Positions 1 to 8,917 of a DNA stretch of 64,000 nucleotides are shown one piece after another. A model generated the notes under the pieces. The model made no database searches. It had not been told where the DNA came from and saw nothing but the letters and a program-made list of their open reading frames with translations. The first letter of the stretch is position 1. Every line of letters starts with the position of its first letter. A program made the position numbers and the translations under genes. This stretch comes from Nocardia rhizosphaerihabitans (lineage in GTDB: Bacteria; Actinomycetota; Actinomycetes; Mycobacteriales; Mycobacteriaceae). The DNA lies in contig NZ_BMNE01000012.1 of NCBI RefSeq assembly GCF_014646295.1, positions 145,432-209,431 of the forward strand, read 5' to 3'.

Positions 1-647
1 GCGTCCAAACCGGTTCCGGTCGCGGCGATGACCAGCGTTTCGAGCAGGTCGGGTTCGATCGTGTCCAGGATGGTGCGCGTCCATGCGGTGACGGCGTCGT
101 CGACGGCGCTCACGCACGCCTCGAGCGGCGCCGAGCGCGCCGCGGTCAGCGCCGCGACCACGCCGCCGGGAATGCCTGCGGTCAACTGGTGGATGTGCAG
201 CGCCAGGGGCTGGGACACGGCCATGCCGAGTTCCCTGGCGAACGCCGCGATGTCGGCGCTGCCCAGCGCACGTAGGTCCACCGTGCGGCCGTGGCGCGCG
301 ACGGCTTCGGACAGGGCGCGCAGCCGGGGGTCGTGAGGGCGCGGCTGGGCGGCCAGAACGATCGAACGATTTCCGGATTCGATCGCCGCGCACAGGGTGT
401 GTAGCTCGGCGTCGGTGTAGCGGTGGACGTTGTCGGCGATGAGCACCGAGCGGCCGTTGTCGCGCGCGGATTCGGCGACCGGGATGTCGCGGCCGCGTAG
501 ATGCGCGCGAACGGCCTTGAGCAGCATCGACTTTCCGGTTCCCGCCCGGCCGCGGATCAGCAGCAGTACCGGCTGCTGAGCTGCGGCGTCGAGTTCGCGG
601 AAGATGGTTCGGGCGTTCGGGAAGGTGTCGAGGGCGATATCAGCCAC
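1..647 (-). CDS. iniR: IniR-like ATPase/transcriptional regulator, N-terminal part (gene runs off the left edge)
   Basis: Open frame on the minus strand from a GTG at 645-647 to the window edge, so only about 215 N-terminal residues are visible. A Walker A motif, GRAGTGKS, lies at residues 33-40, followed by a Walker B-like stretch (SVLIADN), which fits a STAND/AAA-type signalling ATPase. The start is supported by GGAGGA just upstream and by an 8-bp overlap with the stop of the Hsp70-like gene, so the two are probably co-transcribed. Its position beside and opposite to iniBAC matches IniR (Rv0339c) of M. tuberculosis, the regulator of the isoniazid-inducible operon. The DNA-binding C-terminus expected of IniR is outside the window, so the name rests on the ATPase fold and context. 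Confidence 0.75.
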   Translation of the reverse strand, partial: MADIALDTFPNARTIFRELDAAAQQPVLLLIRGRAGTGKSMLLKAVRAHLRGRDIPVAESARDNGRSVLIADNVHRYTDAELHTLCAAIESGNRSIVLAAQPRPHDPRLRALSEAVARHGRTVDLRALGSADIAAFARELGMAVSQPLALHIHQLTAGIPGGVVAALTAARSAPLEACVSAVDDAVTAWTRTILDTIEPDLLETLVIAATGTGLD

Positions 648-2412
648 CGTTTCCTCCGAGGACCCGGCCCGGCAGCTGCGTGCCCGTTTCGATGGTCTCC
701 TCGACCGCGCCGCCGACGCCGTCGAGCAGGTCACCGGGGTTCACCTTGATGGGCGGGACCTGCGGGCGCGGGGCGGGGGAGGGCGCTGGGGCTGGTGCGG
801 GGGCCGGAGCGGGGGCGGGGGACTGCGGCTGTTCGGCGGGTGGCGCCTGCGCGGGTTGCCCGGTGGCGGGTTGTCCAGCTGCCGGTGCGGGTGCCGTGGT
901 GCCGTCGGTGGTCGCGCCGGCCGGTGCGGGCGTTCCCGCGCCGGGCGCGCCCGCGGGTGCCCCTTCGGTGGTGCCGACCGGGATCGCACCCGGCGGCACG
1001 GCGGCGCTGGTCGCGCCAGGCCCGGACGGATCGGCGACGGTCGAGTCCGTGGTGTTCGGCGCCGACCCGGGAGTTCCGCCGGTGCTGGTCGACGCGGCGG
1101 CGCCGGGGGCGAGCGGCGCGCTCGTCGTCGCGTCGGGTCCGCTCGGCGTGGGCTGGGTGACGCCGCCGATCGCGAGGGTGCCGGTGGCCAGGGCAGCCAT
1201 GGTCAAGGCCGCCGCGGCGACGAGCGCCGCGCGTTTGGCCGACGACATCCGGGCGGGTTCGGGGTCGGCGGGCGGCAGCGCGAGCTCCTCGACGACCGGT
1301 GCCGCCGCCACCGGCGCCGCGGGCACGGCGGGGATGGCCTCGGTGGGCACGGAGATCGCGGCCACGTCCAGCGCGATCTCGGCCGCACCGTGCGCCGCGC
1401 TGGTCGCCGGGTCGGCGCAGGCGGTGACGGGCAGCCCGAATTCGGTCGAGATCAGCTCGGCGACCAGCGGGATCGCCCCGCCGCCACCGGTGAGCAGCAC
1501 CCGGCTGACATCGCCGGGGGTGAGTCCGGCGCGGCGCACCGCGTCGCGGAGCAGGTTCATCGAGTCGAGCAGGGTCGGCCGCAGCAGATCTTCGAGTTCG
1601 CCGCGGGTCAGCCTGACCTGTTCGATGCGGCCGGTGGGGTCGAGCATGCCCACCGGAACCACCGTCGCGGTAATTCTGGAGAGCTCCTCTTTCGCATTTC
1701 TGCAGCGGGCTCGCAATGCCGAAAGTTCTTGTTCGACGGCCGGGTCGAATGGATCGATATCATTTCCGTCCAGAACATTTGCCAGGACGTAGCGCATCGT
1801 CAGCAAATCGAATTCCGAGCCGGCGATCGCGGTGCTGTGCACCGGCGCGCCCAGCAGACCGGCCTGTTCGCCGGTGCGTAGCACGGTGACCGTCAGGCCG
1901 CTCGCGCCCAGGTCGTACACGGCCAGCGCGCCGTCGTCGAGCAGGCCGTTCTCCATCTCGTACCGGCGCACCGCGGCCAGCGGCTCTGGGACCAATGTCA
2001 CTTCTGGCAGTCCCGCGCGCGCGAGCGCGGCCCGCGCGTTCTCGATTGTCTGCTCCGGCCACCATACGGGGCAGCACGCGACGATGGTCGCCACCTCGGC
2101 GGATTCGCCTGCGGCGCCGGAGAGTTCGGTGACCAGCGCGCGGGTCGCTGCGGCGACGAGGTCGGCCGCGTCGTGTGTCGAACCGTCCTCTGCCAGCATG
2201 TCTACCGGGTCGCCGACCCTGGACAGGTAGTCGTCGACGACCACTCCGCGCGCGTGACGGGTGGCGTCGGCGAACCCGATCGAGCCGTCCGCGCCGAGCA
2301 GCAGGGTGCTGCGGTGTCTGCGGACAGTGGCACCAGCCCCGTCGGCGGTGGTGGCCGCGGCGACCGAATTCGCGGCTCCGACAGTGATGCCGAGCGCCAG
2401 ACGCTCTGTCAT
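640..2412 (-). CDS. Hsp70-family protein with C-terminal membrane segment and proline-rich tail
   Basis: About 590 residues. The N-terminal part is an actin-like Hsp70 ATPase domain: a divergent phosphate-1 loop (LGITVGAANS), phosphate-2 VYDLGASGLTV and adenosine motif VLLTGGGGAIP. The canonical substrate-binding domain is missing. Instead there is one hydrophobic segment at about residues 390-415, then an Ala/Pro/Thr/Gly-rich tail likely outside the membrane. I chose ATG at 2410-2412 because the ATPase fold begins there; the frame also allows an upstream start at 2493. It is the first gene of a probable operon with iniR and diverges from iniB. A link to envelope-stress sensing is inferred from position only. 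Substrate and partners cannot be read from the sequence. Confidence 0.8.
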   Translation of the reverse strand: MTERLALGITVGAANSVAAATTADGAGATVRRHRSTLLLGADGSIGFADATRHARGVVVDDYLSRVGDPVDMLAEDGSTHDAADLVAAATRALVTELSGAAGESAEVATIVACCPVWWPEQTIENARAALARAGLPEVTLVPEPLAAVRRYEMENGLLDDGALAVYDLGASGLTVTVLRTGEQAGLLGAPVHSTAIAGSEFDLLTMRYVLANVLDGNDIDPFDPAVEQELSALRARCRNAKEELSRITATVVPVGMLDPTGRIEQVRLTRGELEDLLRPTLLDSMNLLRDAVRRAGLTPGDVSRVLLTGGGGAIPLVAELISTEFGLPVTACADPATSAAHGAAEIALDVAAISVPTEAIPAVPAAPVAAAPVVEELALPPADPEPARMSSAKRAALVAAAALTMAALATGTLAIGGVTQPTPSGPDATTSAPLAPGAAASTSTGGTPGSAPNTTDSTVADPSGPGATSAAVPPGAIPVGTTEGAPAGAPGAGTPAPAGATTDGTTAPAPAAGQPATGQPAQAPPAEQPQSPAPAPAPAPAPAPSPAPRPQVPPIKVNPGDLLDGVGGAVEETIETGTQLPGRVLGGNGG

Positions 2413-2705
2413 TGGACAACCCCGTTCGCAGGACTTCCGGTGGACCGGTAGACGGTGTGGACAACGAGATCGCCAGGGTGGCCGACGTCCCACCCGATCT
2501 GTCGGTTGCCGATAGGCCGCTGTTACCTGCGGCGGGGCAGATACGGGGAAATTCCCCTAATCGGCGATGAGCCCCTAATGGATGGGCCCCGAGTGAACTA
2601 GGTATTCGCCCCATTACCTGTAACGGCTGGCGGACCTAGCGTGAAAGACATTCCGACGACAACGGATCGGGCACCACCGCCCATGATCTGGAGGAGCTGA
2701 TCTCG
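2413..2705. promoter_or_regulatory. Divergent control region hsp70-iniR / iniBAC with palindromes and repeats
   Basis: 293 bp between divergent units. It holds a perfect inverted repeat GGGGAA-A-TTCCCC at 2545-2557, a direct repeat CCCCTAAT at 2554-2561 and 2572-2579 (18 bp apart, start to start), and TTACCTG at 2523-2529 and 2614-2620, the latter inside the inverted repeat TTAC-CT-GTAA (2614-2623). A weak promoter-like pair TTACCT (2614-2619) / TAGCGT (2637-2642), 17 bp apart, could serve iniB. iniB has a strong ribosome binding site, GGAGGAG, at 2690-2696. These repeats are candidate binding sites for IniR, but that is inference. Confidence 0.5.
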
Positions 2706-5195
2706 ATGACCCCCAACGCGATTCTGGAATTCATCCTGAACCTGCTGCGCGACCCCGACGCGGCGGCGAGCTACTGCGCCAACCCGTGCGCCGCGCTGGC
2801 CCAGGCGGGACTCGAGGTGACCCCCGAAGACATCTCCGCCGTCGCCCCCATGGTGGCGGAATCCGCGCTGGTCAGCGGCGGCTCCCAGCTCCAGTCGATC
2901 GTCGCCGCAGGCGCCGCGGCAGGCACGAGCGCAGCCCTCGCTTCCACCGCCACCGCGGCCGCCGCCGTCACCGCCGCGGCCGCCACCGACGCCGAACTCG
3001 GCATCGGCCTCGACGTAGGCCTCGGCGCCGCCGCCTCGGCAGTCGCCGACGCCGCCGCCCAGGTCGGCGCAGGCCTCGAAGTCGCCCTGGGCGCCGTCAC
3101 CGGCGCGAACGTCGACGTGGACGTGGCCACCGACCTCGCCGCAGGCCTGAACGGCGCAGTTGGCGCAGGCGTCGACCTCGCTGCAGGCCTGAACGGTGCA
3201 TTGAATGGCGCGGCGGGCGTGGGCGCCGGTCTCGGCGGCGCCCTGAACGGTGCAGTTGGCGCGGGTGCGGATCTTGCTGCCGGTCTCGGCGGTGCTTTGA
3301 ATGGTGCGGTTGGGGCAGGTGCGGACCTTGCCGCCGATCTTGGCGGCGCCCTGAATGGCACGGTTGGCGCAGGTGCGGACCTCGCTGCCGGTCTCGGCGG
3401 TGCTTTGAACGGTGCGGTTGGGGCAGGTGCGGACCTCGCCGCCGGTCTCGGCGGTGCTTTGAACGGCACGGTTGGGGCAGGTGCGGACCTTGCAGCCGGT
3501 CTCGGCGGCGCCCTGAATGGCACGGTTGGCGCGGGCGTCGATCTGGCCACCGGGCTTAACGGCGCGTTGAACGGTGCGGCGGGCGTTGGCGCCGGTCTCG
3601 GGGGCGCTGTGGATGGCGCGGTTGGCGCAGGTACCGACCTCACTGCAGGCCTCGGGGGCGCCTTGAACGGCGCGGTGGGCGCTGGCGCCGGCCTGGACGG
3701 CGCGTTGTCGGGTGCAGTCGACGCGGGTGGCGATATCACTGCCGGGTTAAGCGGTGCGCTGAACGGTGCCGCTGGTGTCGGTGCCGGTCTCGACGGTGCC
3801 TTGGAGGGGGCGGCTGGTGTCGGTGGCGATGTCGCCGCTGGACTGAGCGGTGCTCTTACCGGTACGGCAGGCGCCGGTGTGGACGGTGCGTTGTCGGGTG
3901 TGGTCGACGCGGGTAGCGATCTCACTGCCGGATTGGGCGGTGCCTTGACCGGTGCGGCTGGTGTCGGTGCCGGTCTCGACGGTGCCTTGGAGGGAGCAGC
4001 CGGTGTCGGTGGGGATGTAGCCGCTGGACTCGGCGGTGCTCTTACCGGTGCGGCGGGCGCTGGGGTGGACGGTGCGCTGACCGGTGCGGTTGGTGCGGGT
4101 GGCGATGTCGCGGCTGGGGTCGACGGTCTGGTCGACGGGGCCGCTGGGCTCACCACCGACTTCGGCGCGGACCTGGGGGGTCAGCTGGGTGGCGGCCTGG
4201 ATGCCGGGTTGAGCGGTGCGGCCGGTGCGGTGGGTGGGCTCGGCGCCGGGGCCACTGCTGGGCTGGGTGCGGCGGCCAATGCCGGGGCCCAGGCTGCCGG
4301 CAGTCTTGGTGCTGCCGCGACCACCACGGCGATCACCGGGCTCGACGGTGTGGTCGGAGCGGGCGCGGAAATCGGCACCGGGCTGGAAACCGGCTTCGGT
4401 GGTGCCGCGTCGGCGGGTACCGGTCTCATCGGCGGGCTGACCGGTGGCGCGAGCGGCGGGCTTGATACCGGCATCGGCGTCGACGGGCTGATCAGCAGCG
4501 GCGGTGCCGCGGAGGCCACCACCGGGCTGGACACAGCACTGTCCTCCACTACAGGTATCGGACTGACCACCGGTCTGCAGGGCGGCCTCGACACCGCCGC
4601 GACCCTCGGCACCGGCCTGGCAGGCTCGGTCACCACCGGCGCGCAGGCTGGTCTCGGCGCGGCTGTGGAAACCGGCGCGGGCCTGACCGGTGGCGCGCAG
4701 GCGGGTCTTGGTGGTCTCACCGAAACCGGTGTCGGCGTTGCAGGTTCGGTCGCCGGTGGCGCTCAGGCTGGTCTGGGCGGTGCCGTAGACACCGGCGCCG
4801 GTTTGGCGGGTTCCGCGGCAGGTGGCGCGCAGGCGGGCACCGGCCTCGAGACCGGTCTCGGCGGATCCGTCGACGCAGGCCTGTCGAGCACGGTGACCGG
4901 CGGCACGCAGATCGTCGGCGGCCTCGGCGGCACCGTGGAAGGTGCGGCACAGACCGGCACCACCGCGACCACCGAATTCACCGGGACAACCCAGGCCGAC
5001 ACCTCCGGCACCCTCGACACCACCCAGGGCGCGGTCACCACCGCGGCCGACACCTGGTCCTCGGTCGACGTGTCGAGCGCGTTCGGTTCCGGCCTGCACG
5101 GTTCGAGCCTCGGCGGCGAGACATCGCTGTTCGGCGAGTCGAGTACTGTCGCCGAGACCGGTGCCGACGTGCACTCCGACGGACTGTTCCACTGA
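2706..5195 (+). CDS. iniB: IniB-like protein: IniB N-terminal domain plus long Gly/Ala repeat region
   Basis: 829 residues. The first ~50 residues (MTPNAILEFILNLLRDPDAA, then YCANPCAALAQAGLEVT) match the conserved IniB N-terminal domain. The rest is low-complexity Gly/Ala/Val/Leu sequence, including a degenerate 18-residue tandem repeat around GLGGALNG-AVGAGADLAA. There is no signal peptide and no clear membrane span. The start is set by GGAGGAG nine bases upstream of ATG. It is the first gene of iniB-iniA-iniC, 17 bp from iniA. In mycobacteria the operon is induced by inhibitors of cell-wall synthesis such as isoniazid and ethambutol; the biochemical role of IniB is not established. It is longer than mycobacterial IniB (about 480 residues by memory), which fits repeat expansion. 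Confidence 0.85.
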   Translation: MTPNAILEFILNLLRDPDAAASYCANPCAALAQAGLEVTPEDISAVAPMVAESALVSGGSQLQSIVAAGAAAGTSAALASTATAAAAVTAAAATDAELGIGLDVGLGAAASAVADAAAQVGAGLEVALGAVTGANVDVDVATDLAAGLNGAVGAGVDLAAGLNGALNGAAGVGAGLGGALNGAVGAGADLAAGLGGALNGAVGAGADLAADLGGALNGTVGAGADLAAGLGGALNGAVGAGADLAAGLGGALNGTVGAGADLAAGLGGALNGTVGAGVDLATGLNGALNGAAGVGAGLGGAVDGAVGAGTDLTAGLGGALNGAVGAGAGLDGALSGAVDAGGDITAGLSGALNGAAGVGAGLDGALEGAAGVGGDVAAGLSGALTGTAGAGVDGALSGVVDAGSDLTAGLGGALTGAAGVGAGLDGALEGAAGVGGDVAAGLGGALTGAAGAGVDGALTGAVGAGGDVAAGVDGLVDGAAGLTTDFGADLGGQLGGGLDAGLSGAAGAVGGLGAGATAGLGAAANAGAQAAGSLGAAATTTAITGLDGVVGAGAEIGTGLETGFGGAASAGTGLIGGLTGGASGGLDTGIGVDGLISSGGAAEATTGLDTALSSTTGIGLTTGLQGGLDTAATLGTGLAGSVTTGAQAGLGAAVETGAGLTGGAQAGLGGLTETGVGVAGSVAGGAQAGLGGAVDTGAGLAGSAAGGAQAGTGLETGLGGSVDAGLSSTVTGGTQIVGGLGGTVEGAAQTGTTATTEFTGTTQADTSGTLDTTQGAVTTAADTWSSVDVSSAFGSGLHGSSLGGETSLFGESSTVAETGADVHSDGLFH
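3130..4130 (+). repeat. Degenerate 54-bp tandem repeats inside iniB
   Basis: About 18 copies of an 18-codon unit encoding roughly GLGGALNG-[AT]VGAGADLAA. The central copies (about 3230-3540) are most alike, and copies diverge toward the 3' side, where variants such as GLDGALEGAAGVGGDVAA appear. The period is a multiple of three, so copy number can change without breaking the frame. Confidence 0.8.
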
Positions 5196-5212
5196 GCGAA
5201 ACGGGCGCTGCG

Positions 5213-7051
5213 ATGGGGACTCTCGCACCGAATGCGGTGCCGCTGACGACGGTGTTGGCCGACACCGTCGCAGCGGCCCGTGCCGCAGGCCGCGACGACC
5301 TGGTCGGGCGCCTGGAGAAGGTCACCGAGCGGGTGCGCGATCCGCGCCACCGCATCGTCGTCACCGGCCAGCTCGGTCAGGGCAAGAGCCGGTTCGTGAA
5401 CGCGCTGCTCGGCCTCGACGTGTGCCAGGTCGGCGACGACGTGACCACCGTGCTCCCGCTGCAGCTGTCCTACGGCGCGCAGCAGCGGGCGTATCTGGTG
5501 CTCAGCGCGCCCGGCACCGAGGACGAGCGGGTGGAGATCCCGTTCGACGAGATCGGCGTCATCGATGCCCGCAGCCCGCTCGCCCAGGGCAGGCAGATCG
5601 TGCGGATAGAGGCCGAGCTGCCCAACCAGCTGCTGGCCGACGGCATCGTCCTGATCGACACCCCCGGTGTCGGCGGCCACGGAAGCGCCTGTGCCGCAGG
5701 CGTTCTCGGCCTCGCCGCAGCCGCCGACGCGGTCCTCGTGCTCTCCGACGCCTCCACCGAGCTCACCGAACCCGAGCTCACCTTCGTCCGCCAGATTCGC
5801 GAACTCTGCCCCACGGTCGCCGTCCTGCTCACCAAAACCGACCTGTATCCGCACTGGCACCGGGTACTCGAGGCCGACCGATCCCACCTGACCCGCGCCG
5901 AAGCCGACGTCGCCCTGATCCCGGTGTCGGCCCTGCTGCGCGCCCACGCCCTGCGCCTGCAAGACGCGCAGCTGGGCCAGGAATCCGGATTCGGCGTGCT
6001 GTTCGGCTTCCTCCGAGACCGGGTCGTCGCCCGCGACCAGGCCGTCACACGACAGGCCGTCGCACGCGAATTGCAATCGGCAGCAGAACATTTGGCCCTT
6101 GCATTGGGCAGCGAACTGGTCGCACTACGCGACCCCGCACTCGGCTCGGCAGCGGTCGACGAACTCCAGTCCGCCCGCGCCGCCGCCGAAGCACTCCAGC
6201 GGCGAACCGCGAGCTGGCAGCAAACCCTCGCCGACGGCATCACCGACCTCGTCGGCGACGTCGACCACGACCTGCGCGACCGCCTGCGCGGCATCGCCCG
6301 CACGGGCCAGGAATGGATCGACGAGAACGACCCGGGCAGGCACTGGGGCGCGATCGCCGAATGGCTGTCCGGCAGCGTCGACACCGCACTCGGCGACAAC
6401 CTCCTGCTGACCCACCGTCGCGCGGAACTGCTGGCCGAACGCATCGCCGACCACTTCGCCGAGGTCGGCGCGGTCGAGCTGCCCGAGGTCCATGCCGGAA
6501 TGGACGACGAAAGCACCCTCGCCAGCTCGGGCTCCCTGGCCGACCTGGAGCCCGACATCGGTTTCACCAGCAAGGTGCTGGTCGGCATGCGCGGCTCCTA
6601 CGGCGGCGTGCTGATGATCGGCCTCGCCACGACCTTCGCCGGCCTCGCGATGCTGAACCCGATCTCCCTCGGCGCGGGCCTGATCGTCGGCGGCAAGGCC
6701 TACCGCGACGACAAGACCGCACGACTGGCCCGCCGCCGCATCGAAGCCAACGCCGAGGTGCGCCGCTTCCTCGACGACGTCGCGTTCCAGGCGGCCAAGG
6801 ACACCAAGGATCGCCTGCACCGCATCCACCGCGCCCTGCGCGACCACTTCGCCGGTGTCGCCGAGCGCAGCCTGCGCTCGATCGACGCCTCCCTGCGCGC
6901 CGCCCAGGAAGCGGCCGCGATGGCCGCCACCCACCGCGCCGAGCGCACCGTCGTACTCGAACGCCAGCTGAACGCGGTCGCCGAGCTGCGTCGCTACGCG
7001 GAAACGATGCAACTCGAACCAGGACGGGCCGACGGTACGGTATCTGGGTGA
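5213..7051 (+). CDS. iniA: IniA, dynamin-like GTPase
   Basis: 612 residues. The P-loop GQLGQGKS is at residues 52-59, switch/G3 is LIDTPGVGGHG, and a G4-like LTKTDL follows, giving the order of a dynamin-superfamily GTPase. A long helical region follows, with a hydrophobic paddle-like stretch at about residues 465-495 (VLMIGLATTFAGLAMLNPIS). Mycobacterial IniA binds and remodels membranes and is tied to tolerance of cell-wall drugs. It sits second in iniBAC and its TGA overlaps the GTG of iniC by four bases (GTGA), so translation is probably coupled. Length agrees with M. tuberculosis IniA (about 640). The start ATG at 5213 has no strong ribosome binding site and may depend on read-through from iniB. 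Confidence 0.9.
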   Translation: MGTLAPNAVPLTTVLADTVAAARAAGRDDLVGRLEKVTERVRDPRHRIVVTGQLGQGKSRFVNALLGLDVCQVGDDVTTVLPLQLSYGAQQRAYLVLSAPGTEDERVEIPFDEIGVIDARSPLAQGRQIVRIEAELPNQLLADGIVLIDTPGVGGHGSACAAGVLGLAAAADAVLVLSDASTELTEPELTFVRQIRELCPTVAVLLTKTDLYPHWHRVLEADRSHLTRAEADVALIPVSALLRAHALRLQDAQLGQESGFGVLFGFLRDRVVARDQAVTRQAVARELQSAAEHLALALGSELVALRDPALGSAAVDELQSARAAAEALQRRTASWQQTLADGITDLVGDVDHDLRDRLRGIARTGQEWIDENDPGRHWGAIAEWLSGSVDTALGDNLLLTHRRAELLAERIADHFAEVGAVELPEVHAGMDDESTLASSGSLADLEPDIGFTSKVLVGMRGSYGGVLMIGLATTFAGLAMLNPISLGAGLIVGGKAYRDDKTARLARRRIEANAEVRRFLDDVAFQAAKDTKDRLHRIHRALRDHFAGVAERSLRSIDASLRAAQEAAAMAATHRAERTVVLERQLNAVAELRRYAETMQLEPGRADGTVSG

Positions 7052-8604
7052 CCCACCGTTTCGACACCGCCGCGCCCGGCGGTCAGGCACCCAGGATCCT
7101 GGCCGAGGCGCACGAGCTGGTCGGCGCGGCGGCGCGGGTATTCGGTCGTGACGAGTACGCGCGCACGCTGCTGGCCGACTGCGAATTCCGGCTGCGTGAG
7201 CCGCTGCGGGTAGCGCTGGCCGGTTCGATCAAGGCAGGCAAGTCGACGCTGCTGAACGCCCTGGTCGGCCAGGCCGTCGCCCCGACCGACGCCACCGAGT
7301 GCACCCGGGTCGTCACCTGGTACCGCGACGCCTCCACCCCCACCGTCACCGCCCACGCCGCCGACGGCGCGAGGGCCAACGTGATCGTCCGGCGCGGCAG
7401 CGGCGCGCACGGCCTCACCTTCGACCTGAGCGCCCTGAGCTGGGACGCGTACGGCCCCCGCGAGGTCGACCACCTCGAGGTCGGCTGGCCGTCGGCCGCC
7501 CTGGCCCAGACGACGATCATCGACACCCCCGGCACCTCGTCGCTGTCACGCGAGGTCTCGCTCCGCACCGCACGCCTGCTCACCCCCGCCGGCGCCGACG
7601 GCAATGCGCGCGGCCGTTCGGCGATCTCGGCACCCGGCGCCGACGCCGTCGTCTACCTGCTGCGCCGACTCGACGCCACCGACGTGAGCTTTCTCGAACA
7701 GATCGGCGCCGGCGCCGGTGGCGCGGGCCCACTCGGCGTGATCGGCGTGGTGTCCCGCGCCGACGAGATCGGCGCGGGCCGCATCGACGCGCTGCACTCG
7801 GCCCGCGACGTGGCCGCCCGCTTCGCCGGCGAACTGGAGCGAACGGGCTTGTGCCAGGCGGTGATTCCGGTAGCGGGCCTGCTCGCCTTCGCCGCGTCGA
7901 CCCTGCGGCAACCGGAATTCGCCGCGTTCGAGGCACTGTCCACGGTCCCCGCGGAAGATCTCGGCATCGCCCTGCTCTCGGCAGACCGTTTCGCCCGCGC
8001 CGACATCGCCCTGCCGGTCGCCCCCGAACTGCGCGCCCAGCTCGCGGATCGCTTCGGCCTGTTCGGAATCCGCATGGCCACCATGCTGATCCGCCTCGGC
8101 GTCCGCGACTCCTCCTCGCTGGCAGCCGAATTGGCCGCCCGCAGCGGCATCGAGGAACTGCGCTCGGTACTGGAGATCCAATTCGGCCAGCGCGCAGAAG
8201 AACTGAAGGCGCACTCGGCCCTGAGCACTCTGAACCGCATCCTGTCCGCCTACCCCGGCACCGAAGCCGACCGACTGCTACCCCGCGTCCGCGCCCGCCT
8301 CGCCGACGTCCACGGCTTCACCGAACTCCGCCTCCTCGGCCGCCTGCGCACCGACGAACTTCCCCTCCCCCCACCGGTACTCGCCGATCTGCACCGCATC
8401 CTCGGCGGCACCGGCGTAGCACCGCACCTTCGCCTCGGCCTCCCCGCCGAAGCCGACCCGAACACCCTGCGCACCGCAGCCTCCACCGCGGTCCGCACCT
8501 GGCGAGCCCGAGCCGCCCACCCCCTGGCCGACCAATCCACCGCCACCGCCTGCCGAGCCGCCGCCCGCAGCGCCGAAGGAGTCCTCGCCGAACTCCCCCG
8601 CTAA
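7048..8604 (+). CDS. iniC: IniC, second dynamin-like GTPase
   Basis: 518 residues from GTG at 7048. The frame is open much further upstream, from 4942, but that part only shadows iniB/iniA. The P-loop GSIKAGKS is at residues 59-66, DTPG has its Asp at residue 159, and a G4-like stretch (GVVSRADE) follows. The GTGA overlap with iniA fixes the start. IniA and IniC are expected to act as a pair at the inner membrane during cell-wall stress; the iniA requirement is known in mycobacteria, and the IniC role here is inferred by analogy. Its TAA overlaps the convergent gene's stop (8601-8603), leaving no room for a separate terminator. Confidence 0.88.
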   Translation: MTHRFDTAAPGGQAPRILAEAHELVGAAARVFGRDEYARTLLADCEFRLREPLRVALAGSIKAGKSTLLNALVGQAVAPTDATECTRVVTWYRDASTPTVTAHAADGARANVIVRRGSGAHGLTFDLSALSWDAYGPREVDHLEVGWPSAALAQTTIIDTPGTSSLSREVSLRTARLLTPAGADGNARGRSAISAPGADAVVYLLRRLDATDVSFLEQIGAGAGGAGPLGVIGVVSRADEIGAGRIDALHSARDVAARFAGELERTGLCQAVIPVAGLLAFAASTLRQPEFAAFEALSTVPAEDLGIALLSADRFARADIALPVAPELRAQLADRFGLFGIRMATMLIRLGVRDSSSLAAELAARSGIEELRSVLEIQFGQRAEELKAHSALSTLNRILSAYPGTEADRLLPRVRARLADVHGFTELRLLGRLRTDELPLPPPVLADLHRILGGTGVAPHLRLGLPAEADPNTLRTAASTAVRTWRARAAHPLADQSTATACRAAARSAEGVLAELPR

Positions 8605-8903
8605 CCCCGTAGCGCCGGCACGACCTCGTCGGCGAGGTATTGCTCGACGTCACGCCCAGCCCGCTTGGCTGCTACCGCGGTGGTCCCGCGCTCATCGGCC
8701 TTGGCCGTCAACCTCTTTCGCGATTCGGTCTCGACCCCGCCGCCGATGACGAGGAACCGAACCTGCTCGCGGTCGAGGATGTCCAGCGCTTCCTCGTCGA
8801 GGGTGGTGCCGAGGATGCGGTAGCCGAGGCCGTCGATGTAGGCGATGGCGGTGTCGACCACGTTCTGGCCGCGGCCGACGACGAGTAGATCAACGGTGTG
8901 CAC
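8601..8903 (-). CDS. Small conserved-type protein co-transcribed with marR, function unknown
   Basis: 100 residues from GTG at 8901-8903, with GGGAG six bases upstream. The start VHTVDLLVVGRGQNVVDTAI, then alternating hydrophobic beta stretches (FLVIGGGV), looks like a small alpha/beta Rossmann-like fold. No catalytic motif is recognisable. It starts 14 bp after the marR stop on the same strand, so it is likely co-expressed with the repressor and may be a ligand sensor or helper, which is speculative. The C-terminus is Arg/Lys rich. I do not recognise a family. Confidence 0.65.
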   Translation of the reverse strand: MHTVDLLVVGRGQNVVDTAIAYIDGLGYRILGTTLDEEALDILDREQVRFLVIGGGVETESRKRLTAKADERGTTAVAAKRAGRDVEQYLADEVVPALRG

Positions 8904-8917
8904 GGTTTCTCCCTTGT

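Noticed and set aside
3130..4130. Regular repeats considered as a CRISPR array
   Set aside because: The 54-bp period is in frame, the units are contiguous with no unique spacers, and the region is coding (iniB).
2771..4156. 461-codon minus-strand Ala/Pro-rich frame opposite iniB
   Set aside because: Mirror of the Gly/Ala repeats; no start signal.
4942..7047. Upstream part of a 1220-codon plus-strand frame ending with iniC
   Set aside because: It overlaps iniB and iniA, is Arg/Pro-rich as expected of a shifted high-GC frame, and the real start of iniC is the GTG at 7048 coupled to iniA.
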